64,000 nt of DNA. It comes from Oceanimonas pelagia. GTDB lineage: Bacteria > Pseudomonadota > Gammaproteobacteria > Enterobacterales > Aeromonadaceae. Where the stretch lies: contig NZ_CP118224.1 of NCBI RefSeq assembly GCF_030849025.1, positions 2,937,501 to 3,001,500 of the forward strand. The letters are read 5' to 3'. Numbering within the stretch: position 1 is the stretch's first letter; every line of letters starts with the position of its first letter. Below the pieces are notes generated by a model. That model searched no databases, was not told the DNA's origin, and saw nothing but the letters and a program-made list of their open reading frames with translations. A program made the translations under genes and the position numbers. This document shows positions 43,070 to 51,530 of the stretch, piece after piece.

Positions 43070-43843
43070 TTAGTGCCGCAATCCCCGGCCGGTGTGGATC
43101 AGATACCAGGCGGCGGTGTAGAAGGCGGCGATAAAGCCAAGAATAATGCCGTAAGCCACGGTTAGCGGCACGTCGGTGATGCCGAGAAAACCGTAGCGAA
43201 AGGCGTTCACCATATAGAGCACCGGATTGGCATGGGACACCCCCTGCCAGAAGCCGGGCAGCAGCTCGATGGAGTAGAACACACCGCCCAGGTAGGTCAG
43301 CGGCGTCAGCACAAAGGTGGGAATAATGCTGATGTCGTCAAAGGTGCGGGCAAAGATGGCATTGAGCAGCCCGGCCAGGGAAAACAGCACGGCGGTGAGG
43401 AACACGGTGACCACCACGCTGAACAGGTGACTCACCTGCAGATCCACGAAGAACAGCGACACCAGGCTGACGATCAGCCCCACCAGCAGGCCCCGAACCA
43501 CGCCACCACCGACGTAACCGGCGATGATCACATAGGTGGGCACCGGCGCCACCAGCAGCTCTTCCACGTTGCGCTGAAACTTGCTGCTGAAAAACGACGA
43601 GGCCACGTTGGAATAGGAATTGGTGATCACCGACATCATGATAAGGCCGGGCACGATAAAGGCCATGTAGGAATAGCCACCCATCTCGCCGATACGGCTG
43701 CCGATCAGGTTGCCGAAAATCACGAAATACAGGGTCATGGTAATGGCCGGCGGCACCAGGGTCTGCACCCAGATACGGGTAAAACGTACGATTTCCCGGT
43801 GCAGTATGCTTTTAAAAGCGATGTAATACTGTCTGGCGCTCAT
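43070..43843 (-). CDS. yadH: ABC-2 type permease YadH
   Basis: Inner-membrane permease of a DrrB/NodJ-like exporter. 257 aa with six predicted spans; ABC-2 hallmark segments LVPPAITMTLYFVIFG and LTPLTYLGGVFYSIELLP. Overlaps yadG by 4 nt. In E. coli yadGH lies between the pan genes and hpt, as here. The exported substrate is unknown. Confidence 0.9.
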   Translation of the reverse strand: MSARQYYIAFKSILHREIVRFTRIWVQTLVPPAITMTLYFVIFGNLIGSRIGEMGGYSYMAFIVPGLIMMSVITNSYSNVASSFFSSKFQRNVEELLVAPVPTYVIIAGYVGGGVVRGLLVGLIVSLVSLFFVDLQVSHLFSVVVTVFLTAVLFSLAGLLNAIFARTFDDISIIPTFVLTPLTYLGGVFYSIELLPGFWQGVSHANPVLYMVNAFRYGFLGITDVPLTVAYGIILGFIAAFYTAAWYLIHTGRGLRH

Positions 43844-44760
43844 GCTTTTCTCCCCTGCTCCACCAGTGTCACGAACAATTCTTCCAGCCGGTTGGCCTTG
43901 TTGCGCATGCTCAGCACGCGAATGCCCTGCTCGTTGAGCTGGTCAAACACGCCGTTCAGGCCCTGCTCCTTTTTCACTTCCACTTCCAGGGTGTGGTCGT
44001 CCACCATCTGCCAGTTAAAGCCCGACAAAAAGGGTTCCCGGCAGTCGGCGGCCAGATCGAGAATAAAGGTTTCCACGTTGAGCTTGCCCAGCAGGCCCTT
44101 CATGGTGGTGTTTTCCACCAGCCGGCCCTTGTCGATGATACCGATGTGCCGGCACAGCATCTCGGCCTCTTCCAGATAGTGGGTGGTAAGGATAATGGTG
44201 ATGCCCTGAGCGTTGATTTCCTTAAGAAAGTCCCACATGGCCCGGCGTATTTCGATGTCCACCCCGGCGGTGGGCTCATCGAGGATCAGCAGTTTGGGCT
44301 GGTGCATCAAGGCCCGGGCGATCATCAGCCGGCGCTTCATGCCGCCGGACAGGGTGCGCGCCGGCAAATCCCGCTTTTCCCACAGATCCAGCTGCTTGAG
44401 GTAACGTTCGGCCCGGATCAGAGCTTCCTTGCGTTCCACCCCGTACAGCCCGGCCTGGTTAACCACAATCTGGCGCACCTTTTCAAACTGGTTGAAATTG
44501 AACTCCTGGGGCACCAGGCCGATGCAGGACTTGGCCTGCTCCAGCTCGGTGTCGATGTCGTGACCGAACACCCGCACGGTGCCGCCGCTCTTGTTGACCA
44601 GGGAAGAAATAATACCGATGGTGGTGGACTTACCGGCGCCGTTGGGGCCGAGCAGGGCGTAGAAGTCCCCCGCCTCCACGCCGAGATCGATGCCCTTGAG
44701 CGCCTCCACGCCACCGGCGTAGGTCTTGCGCAGGCCGGTGATCTCCAGTGCTTTGGTCAT
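43840..44760 (-). CDS. yadG: ABC exporter ATPase YadG
   Basis: ATPase partner of YadH. 306 aa from ATG 44760; a longer frame to 44805 crosses the hpt terminator hairpin. Walker A GPNGAGKST (about residue 38), signature LSGGMKRRL (about residue 135) and Walker B LLILDEPTAGVD are intact. The C-terminal region is as in DrrA-like ATPases. Confidence 0.92.
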   Translation of the reverse strand: MTKALEITGLRKTYAGGVEALKGIDLGVEAGDFYALLGPNGAGKSTTIGIISSLVNKSGGTVRVFGHDIDTELEQAKSCIGLVPQEFNFNQFEKVRQIVVNQAGLYGVERKEALIRAERYLKQLDLWEKRDLPARTLSGGMKRRLMIARALMHQPKLLILDEPTAGVDIEIRRAMWDFLKEINAQGITIILTTHYLEEAEMLCRHIGIIDKGRLVENTTMKGLLGKLNVETFILDLAADCREPFLSGFNWQMVDDHTLEVEVKKEQGLNGVFDQLNEQGIRVLSMRNKANRLEELFVTLVEQGRKA

Positions 44761-44774
44761 GTTTGCTCCCAATG

Positions 44775-44807
44775 AAAAACATATGCCTGGACAAGGACCA
44801 GGCATAT
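44775..44807 (-). terminator. Terminator after hpt
   Basis: A perfect 10-bp stem ATATGCCTGG/CCAGGCATAT with a 7-nt loop is followed on the minus strand by GTTTTT. It ends the hpt transcript just before yadG. Confidence 0.8.
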
Positions 44808-44838
44808 AGAAGGAATGGACGATATAAAAAGCGAGGCG

Positions 44839-45369
44839 TTACTCCAGCGGCACTACCTTGCCGATATAGGGCAGGTTGCGGTACAGCTGGGCATAGTCGA
44901 TGCCGTAACCTACCACGAATTCGTCGGGAATGGTAAAGCCGACCCAGTCGACCGGCACCTGCACCTCACGCCGCTCGGGCTTGTCGAGCAGGGTGCAGAT
45001 AGTGAGCGACGCCGGGTTGCGCAGAGACAGTATTTCCCGCACCTTGCTCAGGGTGTAGCCGGTATCGATGATGTCTTCCACGATCAGCACATGCTTGCCG
45101 TGGATCTCGTCGTCCAGATCCTTGAGGATGCGCACGTCCCGGTTGCTGTCCATGCTGTTGCCGTAGCTGGAAGCGGTCATGAAGTCGAGCCGCACCGGCA
45201 CGGTGAGCTGGCGGCACAGATCGGCCATAAAGACGCAGGAGCCCCGCAGCAGGCCCACCATGACCACTTCGTCGACGCCCTGATAGTGGGTGTTAATCTG
45301 TTCGCCCAGGGTCCTGGTTCTGGCATTGACCTCTTCGGTGCCGATCAGCACATCCACGCGGTGTTTCAT
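44839..45369 (-). CDS. hpt: Hypoxanthine phosphoribosyltransferase
   Basis: Purine salvage enzyme converting hypoxanthine (and guanine) with PRPP to the nucleotide. 176 aa. The PRPP loop [14 protein letters not shown] (about residue 98) and [12 protein letters not shown] are intact. A GGAG site precedes the ATG. In E. coli the can gene lies between yadG and hpt; here they are only 78 nt apart and can is absent. Confidence 0.95.
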   Translation of the reverse strand: MKHRVDVLIGTEEVNARTRTLGEQINTHYQGVDEVVMVGLLRGSCVFMADLCRQLTVPVRLDFMTASSYGNSMDSNRDVRILKDLDDEIHGKHVLIVEDIIDTGYTLSKVREILSLRNPASLTICTLLDKPERREVQVPVDWVGFTIPDEFVVGYGIDYAQLYRNLPYIGKVVPLE

Positions 45370-45465
45370 TGTTACTGCTCCGTTCGGGTAAATAACACCC
45401 GGCTGTGATTAAAGCCGTATTTTAGCGGAATTCCCAAACCTGTGCACAAACGCGGATACGCAGCG

Positions 45466-45581
45466 CGAAACATCAGTGCGGTTGCACTCCGCCGACACGC
45501 TTCAAGTACTTCCTTGTAACGCTCGAAAATGCCATCCATGGCATTTTATGGTCGGCTTCGGCAATCCCCACTGCTGCTTCG
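45466..45581 (+). repeat. Structured intergenic repeat, copy E1
   Basis: 116 nt. Outer arms CGAAACATCAGTGCGGTTGC (45466-45485) and the region 45561-45581 pair with a few mismatches. Inner stem GCCGAC/GTCGGC; hairpin 1 TAC/GTA-based; hairpin 2 AAAATGCC/GGCATTTT around ATCCAT. Same orientation as copy A. Confidence 0.82.
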
Positions 45582-45630
45582 AGTAACCTCGGCATCGCCT
45601 GCATGCAGTCAGCTCAGTACATTCTGAGGA

Positions 45631-45865
45631 GGACAAAGGGTGTCTGCTTCGCCGCGCCCTCTGCGCCATGGCCGAAAATTGCTCCTGCATGTTCGGCATT
45701 CCCGCCATCCCTGGCGGTCAGATGCGCAGTGGAGCCCCCATGGGGCGAGCCTGCTCGCCGTAACGAAATGTTTCAGCCCGACCGAACATTCAGTATGTTC
45801 GCAGCGGGTTGAAACATTGAGTGGCATGTCATCACGGCGTGCCGGAGAAGCAGTGCGCTTTGTCC
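45631..45865 (-). repeat. Structured intergenic repeat, copy E2 (long form)
   Basis: 235 nt, reversed, only 49 nt after E1. Outer arms begin GGACAAAGGGTGTCTGCTTC (45631 onward) and end with its near-complement at 45865. The constant hairpin is diverged (CCGCCA/TGGCGG). The inserted module shared with copy D is present: GGGGCGAG...CTCGCC hairpin, then a 13-bp stem ATGTTTCAGCCCG/CGGGTTGAAACAT (one G-U pair) around the near-invariant 24-nt loop at 45781-45804. Confidence 0.78.
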
Positions 45866-45903
45866 CACGAAGTGCACTGTACCTACAGACAACTGGTTTT
45901 GCT

Positions 45904-46551
45904 TCAAGCTTCCGGCTTCAAGCCTCGCTCTGCGCCATAACCCCAGCGGGCCACCAGATCCTGATCCACGCCCAGGTGATCCAGGATCCGCGCCACCATA
46001 AAGTTCACCAGATCGTCAATCGTTTTCGGCTGATGATAAAACCCCGGGGCTGCGGGCATGATGGTCACCCCCATGCGCGCCAGTTTGAGCAGGTTTTCCA
46101 GGTGGATCTCCGATAACGGCGACTCGCGAGGCACCAGGATCAACTGACCCTTTTCCTTGATCACCACGTCGGCAGCCCGCTCGATCAGATTGTCGGAGGC
46201 ACCGCTGGCAATGGAGGCCACCGTGCCCATGGAGCAGGGGCAGATCACCATGCGCCGGGGCGCCCCCGAGCCCGAGGCCACCGGCGAAAACCATTCTTCC
46301 TTGCCGTAGGCACGGATCTGGCCAGGCGCGGCGCCGTAGCGTTCACACAGATAGGCGGCCAGTTGTTCCGGCTTGCCCGGCCACTGTTCGCCCTGCTCGG
46401 TGGCCAGCACCACCCGGGCGGCACCGGACACCAGCAGGTGCACCTGCATGCCGGCCTTTACCAGACACTGCAGCAGCGCCAGCGCATAAGGCGCGCCGGA
46501 CGCGCCGCTCAGGGCCAGGGTGATCTGCTGATCACGGGCATACTCAGCCAT
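45904..46551 (-). CDS. ubiX: Flavin prenyltransferase UbiX
   Basis: Makes prenylated FMN, the cofactor of the UbiD decarboxylase in ubiquinone synthesis. 215 aa from ATG 46551. [13 protein letters not shown] (about residue 13) forms the FMN-binding start, and [14 protein letters not shown] with [16 protein letters not shown] are the family motifs. The start overlaps the end of mpl by 8 nt. Confidence 0.94.
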   Translation of the reverse strand: MAEYARDQQITLALSGASGAPYALALLQCLVKAGMQVHLLVSGAARVVLATEQGEQWPGKPEQLAAYLCERYGAAPGQIRAYGKEEWFSPVASGSGAPRRMVICPCSMGTVASIASGASDNLIERAADVVIKEKGQLILVPRESPLSEIHLENLLKLARMGVTIMPAAPGFYHQPKTIDDLVNFMVARILDHLGVDQDLVARWGYGAERGLKPEA

Positions 46552-47902
46552 GGGCCACCTCCAGCGCCGCCAGCAGCTTGCCGTGAATGCCGCCAAAGCC
46601 GCCGTTGCTCATGATGAGAATTTCATCACCGGCCTCAGTCTCGCTCACCAGCGCGGTAATCAGCGCATTGAGGTCGTCAAACACCCGGCCTTGCGGGCAA
46701 CTCCCGGCCACGGCCTGCAGATCCCACTCCAGGCCCGGCGGCTGAAACAGGTAAGTGGCATCGGCCTGTTGCAGCGACCCGGCCAGCTCTTGCTGGTGTA
46801 TGCCCATTTTCATGGTATTGGAGCGCGGCTCCAGCACCGCCAGCACACGGCGGCCTTCGCTGCGGGCCCTGAGGCCGGCCAGGGTGGTGGCGATGGCGGT
46901 GGGGTGATGGGCAAAGTCGTCCCACACGCGAATGCCGGCCACCTCGCCCTTGTGCTCCATACGCCGTTTGGGCGGTACAAAGCCGCACAGGGCACGAATG
47001 GCTTCGGCCACCGGCACCCCGGCATGACGGGCGGCAGCCAGCGCCATCAGGCCGTTGTTGACGTTATGCAGCCCCATACAGGACCAGTTCACCTCGCCCA
47101 CCCGCTCGCCGTCGAGCCAGACCGAAAAGCGGCTGCCGTCGGCGGCCAGCAGCTCGGCGCGCCAGAGACCGTCGTCGCCCACGTATTCCAGCTCGCTCCA
47201 GCAGCCCATGTCCTTCACGGTTTCCAGCGCCGGCGTATGAGTGGGCATCAGGATCCGGCCATGGCCGGGCACCATGCGCAGCAGATGATGGAACTGCCGC
47301 TGGATCGCCGCCAGATCCGGAAAAATATCCGCATGATCAAACTCGAGATTGTTGAGGATCAGGGTGCTGGGACGGTAGTGCACAAACTTGGATCGCTTGT
47401 CGAAAAAAGCGCTGTCGTACTCGTCCGCCTCGATCACGAAAAAGGGCGCTTCGCCCAGCCGGGCAGACACCGCGAAGTTGCCGGGCACACCGCCTATCAG
47501 AAAACCGGGCTTCAGGCCGCAATCATCCAGAATATGGGCCAGCATGGCGGAGGTGGTGGTCTTGCCGTGGGTGCCGGCCACCGCCAGTACCCAGCGCTCC
47601 TGCAATACATGCTCCAGCAGCCACTGAGGCCCGGAGGTATAGGGAATGCGCCGGTTGAGCACCGCCTCCACACAGGGGTTACCCCGGCTCATGGCGTTGC
47701 CGATCACCACCAGATCCGGACAGGGATCCAGCTGGGAAGGATCATAGCCTTCGATCAGTTCGATCCCCTGCTGTTCCAGCTGGGTGCTCATGGGCGGATA
47801 GACATTGGCATCGCTGCCGGTGACCTGGTAGCCGAGCTGGCGGGCCAGCACCGCCAGCCCGCCCATAAAGGTGCCACAAATACCGAGAATATGAATGTGC
47901 AT
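46544..47902 (-). CDS. mpl: Murein tripeptide ligase Mpl
   Basis: Recycles peptidoglycan by joining UDP-MurNAc to L-Ala-gamma-D-Glu-meso-Dap. 452 aa from ATG 47902 ([15 protein letters not shown]). The Mur-ligase ATP motif is [13 protein letters not shown] (about residue 112). [13 protein letters not shown] and DFAHHPTAI are Mpl/MurC landmarks. Overlaps ubiX. Confidence 0.95.
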   Translation of the reverse strand: MHIHILGICGTFMGGLAVLARQLGYQVTGSDANVYPPMSTQLEQQGIELIEGYDPSQLDPCPDLVVIGNAMSRGNPCVEAVLNRRIPYTSGPQWLLEHVLQERWVLAVAGTHGKTTTSAMLAHILDDCGLKPGFLIGGVPGNFAVSARLGEAPFFVIEADEYDSAFFDKRSKFVHYRPSTLILNNLEFDHADIFPDLAAIQRQFHHLLRMVPGHGRILMPTHTPALETVKDMGCWSELEYVGDDGLWRAELLAADGSRFSVWLDGERVGEVNWSCMGLHNVNNGLMALAAARHAGVPVAEAIRALCGFVPPKRRMEHKGEVAGIRVWDDFAHHPTAIATTLAGLRARSEGRRVLAVLEPRSNTMKMGIHQQELAGSLQQADATYLFQPPGLEWDLQAVAGSCPQGRVFDDLNALITALVSETEAGDEILIMSNGGFGGIHGKLLAALEVAHG

Positions 47903-47992
47903 AGGCTGCCTTCGGCGTAATGAAATTGACGGCATTCTAGCAACCCGGCGGCACTTTGGGCACTGCTCTGGCGATTGATGCGACAGCCCGGT

Positions 47993-47998
47993 TATAAT
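47993..47998 (+). promoter_or_regulatory. Candidate ppa -10 element
   Basis: A perfect TATAAT lies about 105 nt before the ppa ATG. No good -35 hexamer is visible 17 nt upstream, so the assignment is tentative. Confidence 0.4.
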
Positions 47999-48102
47999 GC
48001 CGGCCTGACATCGCCGTTACCCATTTGTATAACAGATGCAAAGCGGCCGCGGTGGTACACTCGATTCACAATTCCGCAACTGACCATACACAAGGAAACG
48101 TC

Positions 48103-48633
48103 ATGAGCCTGAACCTGGTACCGGCCGGTAAGAGCCTGCCCGAAGATATCTATGTTGTTATCGAAATTCCCCAGAACGCCGATCCCATCAAGTACGAAGT
48201 CGACAAGGACACCGGCGCCGTGTTCGTGGATCGTTTCATGGCCACTCCCATGTTCTACCCCTGCAACTACGGCTACGTGAACCAGACCCTGTCTCTGGAC
48301 GGCGACCCGGTAGACGTGCTGGTGCCCACCCCGCACCCGCTGGTGCCCGGCTCCGTGATCCGCTGCCGTCCGGTGGGCGTGCTGAAAATGACCGACGAGT
48401 CCGGTGAAGACGCCAAGGTAATCGCCGTTCCCCACAGCAAGCTGACCAAGGAATACGACCACATTCAGAACATCAACGACGTGCCCGAACTGCTCAAGGC
48501 CCAGATCAAGCACTTCTTCGAGCGCTACAAGGAGCTGGAAGCGGGCAAGTGGGTGAAAGTAGACGGCTGGGAAGACAAGGCCGCCGCCGAAGCCGAAATT
48601 CTGGCTTCCGCCGAGCGTTACAACAAGGCCTGA
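48103..48633 (+). CDS. ppa: Inorganic pyrophosphatase
   Basis: Soluble family I pyrophosphatase that drives biosynthetic reactions by removing PPi. 176 aa, the E. coli length, from ATG 48103 after [22 protein letters not shown] (about residue 22), YPCNYGYV, and the triple-aspartate segment [14 protein letters not shown] with KVIAVP are intact. A tetraloop terminator follows. Confidence 0.97.
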   Translation: MSLNLVPAGKSLPEDIYVVIEIPQNADPIKYEVDKDTGAVFVDRFMATPMFYPCNYGYVNQTLSLDGDPVDVLVPTPHPLVPGSVIRCRPVGVLKMTDESGEDAKVIAVPHSKLTKEYDHIQNINDVPELLKAQIKHFFERYKELEAGKWVKVDGWEDKAAAEAEILASAERYNKA

Positions 48634-48654
48634 TAATCCCCGGCTTTGGCATAC

Positions 48655-48684
48655 AAAAAAAGAGCACTTCGGTGCTCTTTTTTT
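48655..48684 (+). terminator. Terminator after ppa with UUCG tetraloop
   Basis: A13-bp stem AAAAAAAGAGCAC and its complement closes on a C(TTCG)G tetraloop, with the T run forming part of the 3' arm. Very stable. Confidence 0.93.
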
Positions 48685-48773
48685 GTTGGTGTGGCGGTCA
48701 GCCGGTCTTTGAATCATCACTGATGACAAGGCCCTGAACGGGCCGTATGCTGTATGCAGATTGACCGGTTGCC

Positions 48774-48860
48774 CTATATCATGACGGCGAGGATCCCGAG
48801 GCTTGAGACATAGCCGATGAACAGAAGCAACCAAGTCATCCTGGACTTGTCTTTTTGCAT
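48774..48860 (-). CDS. Small single-span membrane peptide, 28 aa
   Basis: A 29-codon frame below usual gene-calling cutoffs. The product starts with a charged head (MQKDKSR), then a hydrophobic stretch (TWLLLFIGYVSSLGILAVMI) that would span the membrane once and ends at the C-terminus. A textbook ribosome-binding site, AAAGGAG, lies 6 nt before the ATG, and a good promoter lies 29-58 nt upstream. No homologue is recognised. It is divergent from the uncharacterised gene at 48933. Support is from gene signals only; conservation was not tested. Confidence 0.6.
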   Translation of the reverse strand: MQKDKSRMTWLLLFIGYVSSLGILAVMI

Positions 48861-48888
48861 TCGGTGCTCCTTTCGAAATTGCAGCCGA

Positions 48889-48918
48889 ATTTTAACATGA
48901 TGAAAACATAATTAACAA
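48889..48918 (-). promoter_or_regulatory. Promoter for the small membrane peptide
   Basis: TTGTTA (48913-48918) and TAAAAT (48889-48894) on the minus strand are 18 nt apart, predicting a start near 48882 and a leader of about 20 nt. Confidence 0.55.
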
Positions 48919-48932
48919 GCCGAATCGATACC

Positions 48933-49751
48933 ATGATCGCCAAACCCGCCACCCAGGATCCCCGGATCAAGAACAGCAAACACCTGCTGCGTGAACTCGC
49001 CGAGCAACGCGGTCTGGCCGGCCTGCTGCACGGTGACTCGCCCCACAGCTTTGGCGAACGCTATCGCATGCGTCTGCAGCTGGACGAGGCCGCCCGCCAG
49101 AAAAGCCTGGAGACCATCATTCGCCAGGCCCATGAGCAATGCAGCAGCGAGGTGGGCGGCGAGCCGGATCCGGACTGGCTGAGCCACTTTCTGAGTCTTG
49201 CCGAAAACATTCGCCACCCCGCCATGCAGCAGTTCTGGGCCAGCATACTGGCCCGGGAAATCGCCCAGCCCGGGCGCTGCTCGGTGCAGGCGCTCACCTG
49301 CCTGCGGCGCATGACCCAGAAGGACGCCCTGCTGCTGCAAAAGGCCGGCGCCCTGGCCTGTCACTTCGGCGACGATAATCTGCGGCTGCTCCTCGGTTAC
49401 CGGCAAAAAGGACTGTGGCAGGGGCTGCGGCAGCAAAAGCTCAGTCCGGGCAAATACCGGCTGCCTTACGCCGGACTGATGCAGCTGTTTGAGCTGGGCC
49501 TGTTGCACCAGACCGAGCTGGAATCGGGGGAGCTGACCACCCCCAGTCCGCTGACACTGGTGCTGGGGAGCCGCCGGCTGCAGCTCACCCCCCGCCGCCG
49601 GGGTGTGCGGCTGCTGTATTACCGCTTTACCGCCATCGGCAACGAGCTCGCTGCCCTGATGGCGGAGTCGGCGCCAAAGGAATATGTGATGGATTTGATG
49701 GATCTGCTGGCCCCGCTGGGCCAGCTGGAACAACAGGAAAGTGGTGCTTAA
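48933..49751 (+). CDS. Uncharacterised protein, possibly TIGR03899 family
   Basis: 272-aa cytoplasmic protein without a signal peptide or membrane span. I do not recognise a catalytic motif. The middle section (LSHFLSLAENIRHPAMQQFW, about residues 85-105, then ILAREIAQPGRCSVQAL) resembles proteins annotated as TIGR03899 in Vibrio, Shewanella and Aeromonas; this is recall, not a search. The upstream ribosome-binding site is weak. Its TAA overlaps the cysG stop by two bases on the other strand. Confidence 0.7.
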   Translation: MIAKPATQDPRIKNSKHLLRELAEQRGLAGLLHGDSPHSFGERYRMRLQLDEAARQKSLETIIRQAHEQCSSEVGGEPDPDWLSHFLSLAENIRHPAMQQFWASILAREIAQPGRCSVQALTCLRRMTQKDALLLQKAGALACHFGDDNLRLLLGYRQKGLWQGLRQQKLSPGKYRLPYAGLMQLFELGLLHQTELESGELTTPSPLTLVLGSRRLQLTPRRRGVRLLYYRFTAIGNELAALMAESAPKEYVMDLMDLLAPLGQLEQQESGA

Positions 49752-51148
49752 CCGGCGCGCTCAAGGGGAGCCTGTGGAATGTCGGCGTTGGTGTTGAACC
49801 AGGCCAGGCTGTCGGCCAGTGAAGCCACCGAGCCGATCACCATCAACGCCGGGCTCTCCACCCGTGAAGCCAGCTCACTCAGCTCGCTCAGCTCACCCCG
49901 CACCACCTTCTGCTGCCGGGTCGTGCCCCGCTCGATCAGCGCCACCGGCGTGGCGGCGCTCAGACCGTGCTCCAGCAGCCGTTGCTGAATATGACCGGAG
50001 CGCATCAGCCCCATGTAGATCACCAGGGTCTGACGACCACTGGCCAGACTGGCCCAGTCCGGCTCCTCACCGTCTTTTTTGCAGTGCCCGGTAATGAACA
50101 CCGCGCTCTGGGCATGATCCCTGTGAGTCAGCGGAATGCCGGCATAGGCGGTGGCACCGGCGGCGGCGGTAATGCCCGGCACCACCTGATAGCGAATGCC
50201 TGCGGCCACCAGGGTCTCCAGCTCTTCCGCCCCCCGGCCAAACATAAAGGGATCACCGCCCTTGAGCCGCACCACCCGCTTGCCCTGCCGCGCCTGATCC
50301 ACCAGCAGCTGATTGATTTGCTCCTGAGGCACGCTGTGGTTGCCCGCCTTCTTGCCCACCGGGATCCGCTCCGCCTCCGGGCGGATCAGCGCCATAATCT
50401 CGTCGGACACCAGTTGATCGTACAGCACCACATCGGCCTTTTGCAGCTCGTTCAGGGCCTTCACCGTCAGCAGTCCTGAATCGCCGGGACCGGCCCCCAC
50501 CAGGATCACTTCACCGCTGGAAGGCTGCTGCACTTCCTGCTGCAACCACTTTTCGGCGGCGGCCAGGTTACCGTGTTTAAGGTAGGCATTGAGGGTGCTG
50601 TCGTCCTGGGTACGGGCCCAGAACCGGCGACGCTCGTCACTGCTGCCCAGGGTATTTTTCACCCGCTGACGCAGACGACCGGCCACTTCCGCCAGCGCGC
50701 CCCAGTGAGACGGCAGCAGGGCATCGATCCGGGCCCGCAGCAGGCGGGCCAGCCAGGGCGCCTTGCCCCCGGTGCTGAGCGCCACCTGCAGCGGAAAGCG
50801 TTCCACCACGGACGGGAAGATCACCGCCGAGCGCTTGCTGTCGTCGGCCTTGTTGACCAGCAGGCCGCGCTGGTTGGCGAGCTGATAGACCCGGGCGTTG
50901 ACTTCCGTGCTGTCGGTAGCGGTCACCACCAGAAAACGACCGTCGAGATGGGATTCGTCAAAGGAATCCTGCAGCCACTCAAAGGCGGGCAACTGCTCCT
51001 TCAGCTCGGCACAAAGCTCGGGCGCCACCACGGTCAGCCTGGCCCCCCGGGACAGCAGCAAGCGGGCCTTGCGGGCCGCCACGGCACCGCCGCCCACCAC
51101 CAGGCAGGAGCGTTGTTCAATGCTGATAAAAAGAGGCAGGTGTTCCAT
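49748..51148 (-). CDS. cysG: Siroheme synthase CysG
   Basis: Fused enzyme making siroheme from uroporphyrinogen III. 466 aa: N-terminal dehydrogenase/ferrochelatase with NAD motif VVGGGAVAARKARLLL (about residue 18) and the serine of QVALSTGGKAPWLARLLR (about residue 128); C-terminal SAM-dependent methyltransferase (about residues 215-460) with VGAGPGDSGLLTVKA and MFGRGAEE. Siroheme is the cofactor of CysI encoded nearby. The upstream region carries a 38-bp module shared with cysJ. Confidence 0.96.
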   Translation of the reverse strand: MEHLPLFISIEQRSCLVVGGGAVAARKARLLLSRGARLTVVAPELCAELKEQLPAFEWLQDSFDESHLDGRFLVVTATDSTEVNARVYQLANQRGLLVNKADDSKRSAVIFPSVVERFPLQVALSTGGKAPWLARLLRARIDALLPSHWGALAEVAGRLRQRVKNTLGSSDERRRFWARTQDDSTLNAYLKHGNLAAAEKWLQQEVQQPSSGEVILVGAGPGDSGLLTVKALNELQKADVVLYDQLVSDEIMALIRPEAERIPVGKKAGNHSVPQEQINQLLVDQARQGKRVVRLKGGDPFMFGRGAEELETLVAAGIRYQVVPGITAAAGATAYAGIPLTHRDHAQSAVFITGHCKKDGEEPDWASLASGRQTLVIYMGLMRSGHIQQRLLEHGLSAATPVALIERGTTRQQKVVRGELSELSELASRVESPALMVIGSVASLADSLAWFNTNADIPQAPLERAG

Positions 51149-51207
51149 GGCCGGCTCCGCGAATAACGATAGACAGGCTAACTATAAACCGCGGGGCATA
51201 TAGCCAC

Positions 51208-51245
51208 ATAATAATAAAAAATGATTTTTTATGCCTTTAACGAAT
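51208..51245 (-). promoter_or_regulatory. cysG upstream module, candidate CysB site
   Basis: A 38-bp AT-rich segment that aligns without gaps with 55840-55877 upstream of cysJ at 28 of 38 positions, including ATAAAAAATCA and TTTATT. Its proximal edge is 60 nt before the cysG ATG, the same as for cysJ. TATAGT at 51181-51186 is a possible -10. CysB is the obvious candidate activator, by pathway. Confidence 0.6.
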
Positions 51246-51288
51246 TAGGGGGCTGCAGAGCTGTACTGAGGTCGAACAAAGGCATGCA

Positions 51289-51375
51289 TTCCCACGCAGA
51301 TCGTGGGAACGAGTAATTCCATTTCGAGGCCGGAGTTTTGGCCTGTTTCACAGGCCCCGCCAACTAAAGTGGCGG
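51289..51375. repeat. Three tandem extragenic hairpins
   Basis: Perfect stems TTCCCACG/CGTGGGAA (51289-51309), GGCCTG/CAGGCC (51340-51356) and CCGCCA/TGGCGG (51357-51375). The first resembles a TTCCCACG-type extragenic palindrome that is widespread in proteobacteria. The run lies next to structured repeat F. Confidence 0.7.
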
Positions 51376-51399
51376 CTACAAAAGCGCTTAAAAGGGAGG

Positions 51400-51498
51400 A
51401 CAAGGAGAGCGGCTTCACGACCGATCAAATGCCAGGGATGGCATTTGCCGAGCGACCCACGGATGGGCTTGAAGCGTGTCGTGAAGTCGGCTCCTTGT
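51400..51498 (-). repeat. Structured intergenic repeat, copy F
   Basis: 99 nt, reversed, the shortest copy. Outer arms ACAAGGAGAGCGGCTTCACG (51400 onward) and 51478-51498 pair with few mismatches and run directly into CACGAC/GTCGTG. Hairpin 1 CCCA/TGGG; hairpin 2 AAATGCC/GGCATTT around AGGGAT. It lies 32 nt beyond the 3' end of cysH. Confidence 0.85.
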
Positions 51499-51530
51499 TC
51501 GACCTGCATTGGATTCTGCAGGTTCGCGGG

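Larger units (their letters stand above)
45370..45903. other. hpt-ubiX intergenic region rich in repeats
   Basis: 534 nt with no supported gene. Most is taken up by two structured repeats in opposite orientation, E1 (45466-45581) and E2 (45631-45865). A long open frame across it (45640-46116) runs through the repeats and into ubiX antisense and is not credible. The hpt promoter must lie in the first 100 nt, but no clear consensus was found. Confidence 0.75.
51149..51530. other. cysH-cysG intergenic region
   Basis: 382 nt on the minus-strand transcript between cysH and cysG. It contains, from right to left, structured repeat F (51400-51498), three tandem perfect hairpins (51289-51375), and the cysG regulatory module (51208-51245). 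No gene is supported. Confidence 0.75.

Noticed and set aside
45640-46116. A 158-aa plus-strand frame in the hpt-ubiX gap
   Set aside because: It reads through structured repeat E2 and then antisense through ubiX.
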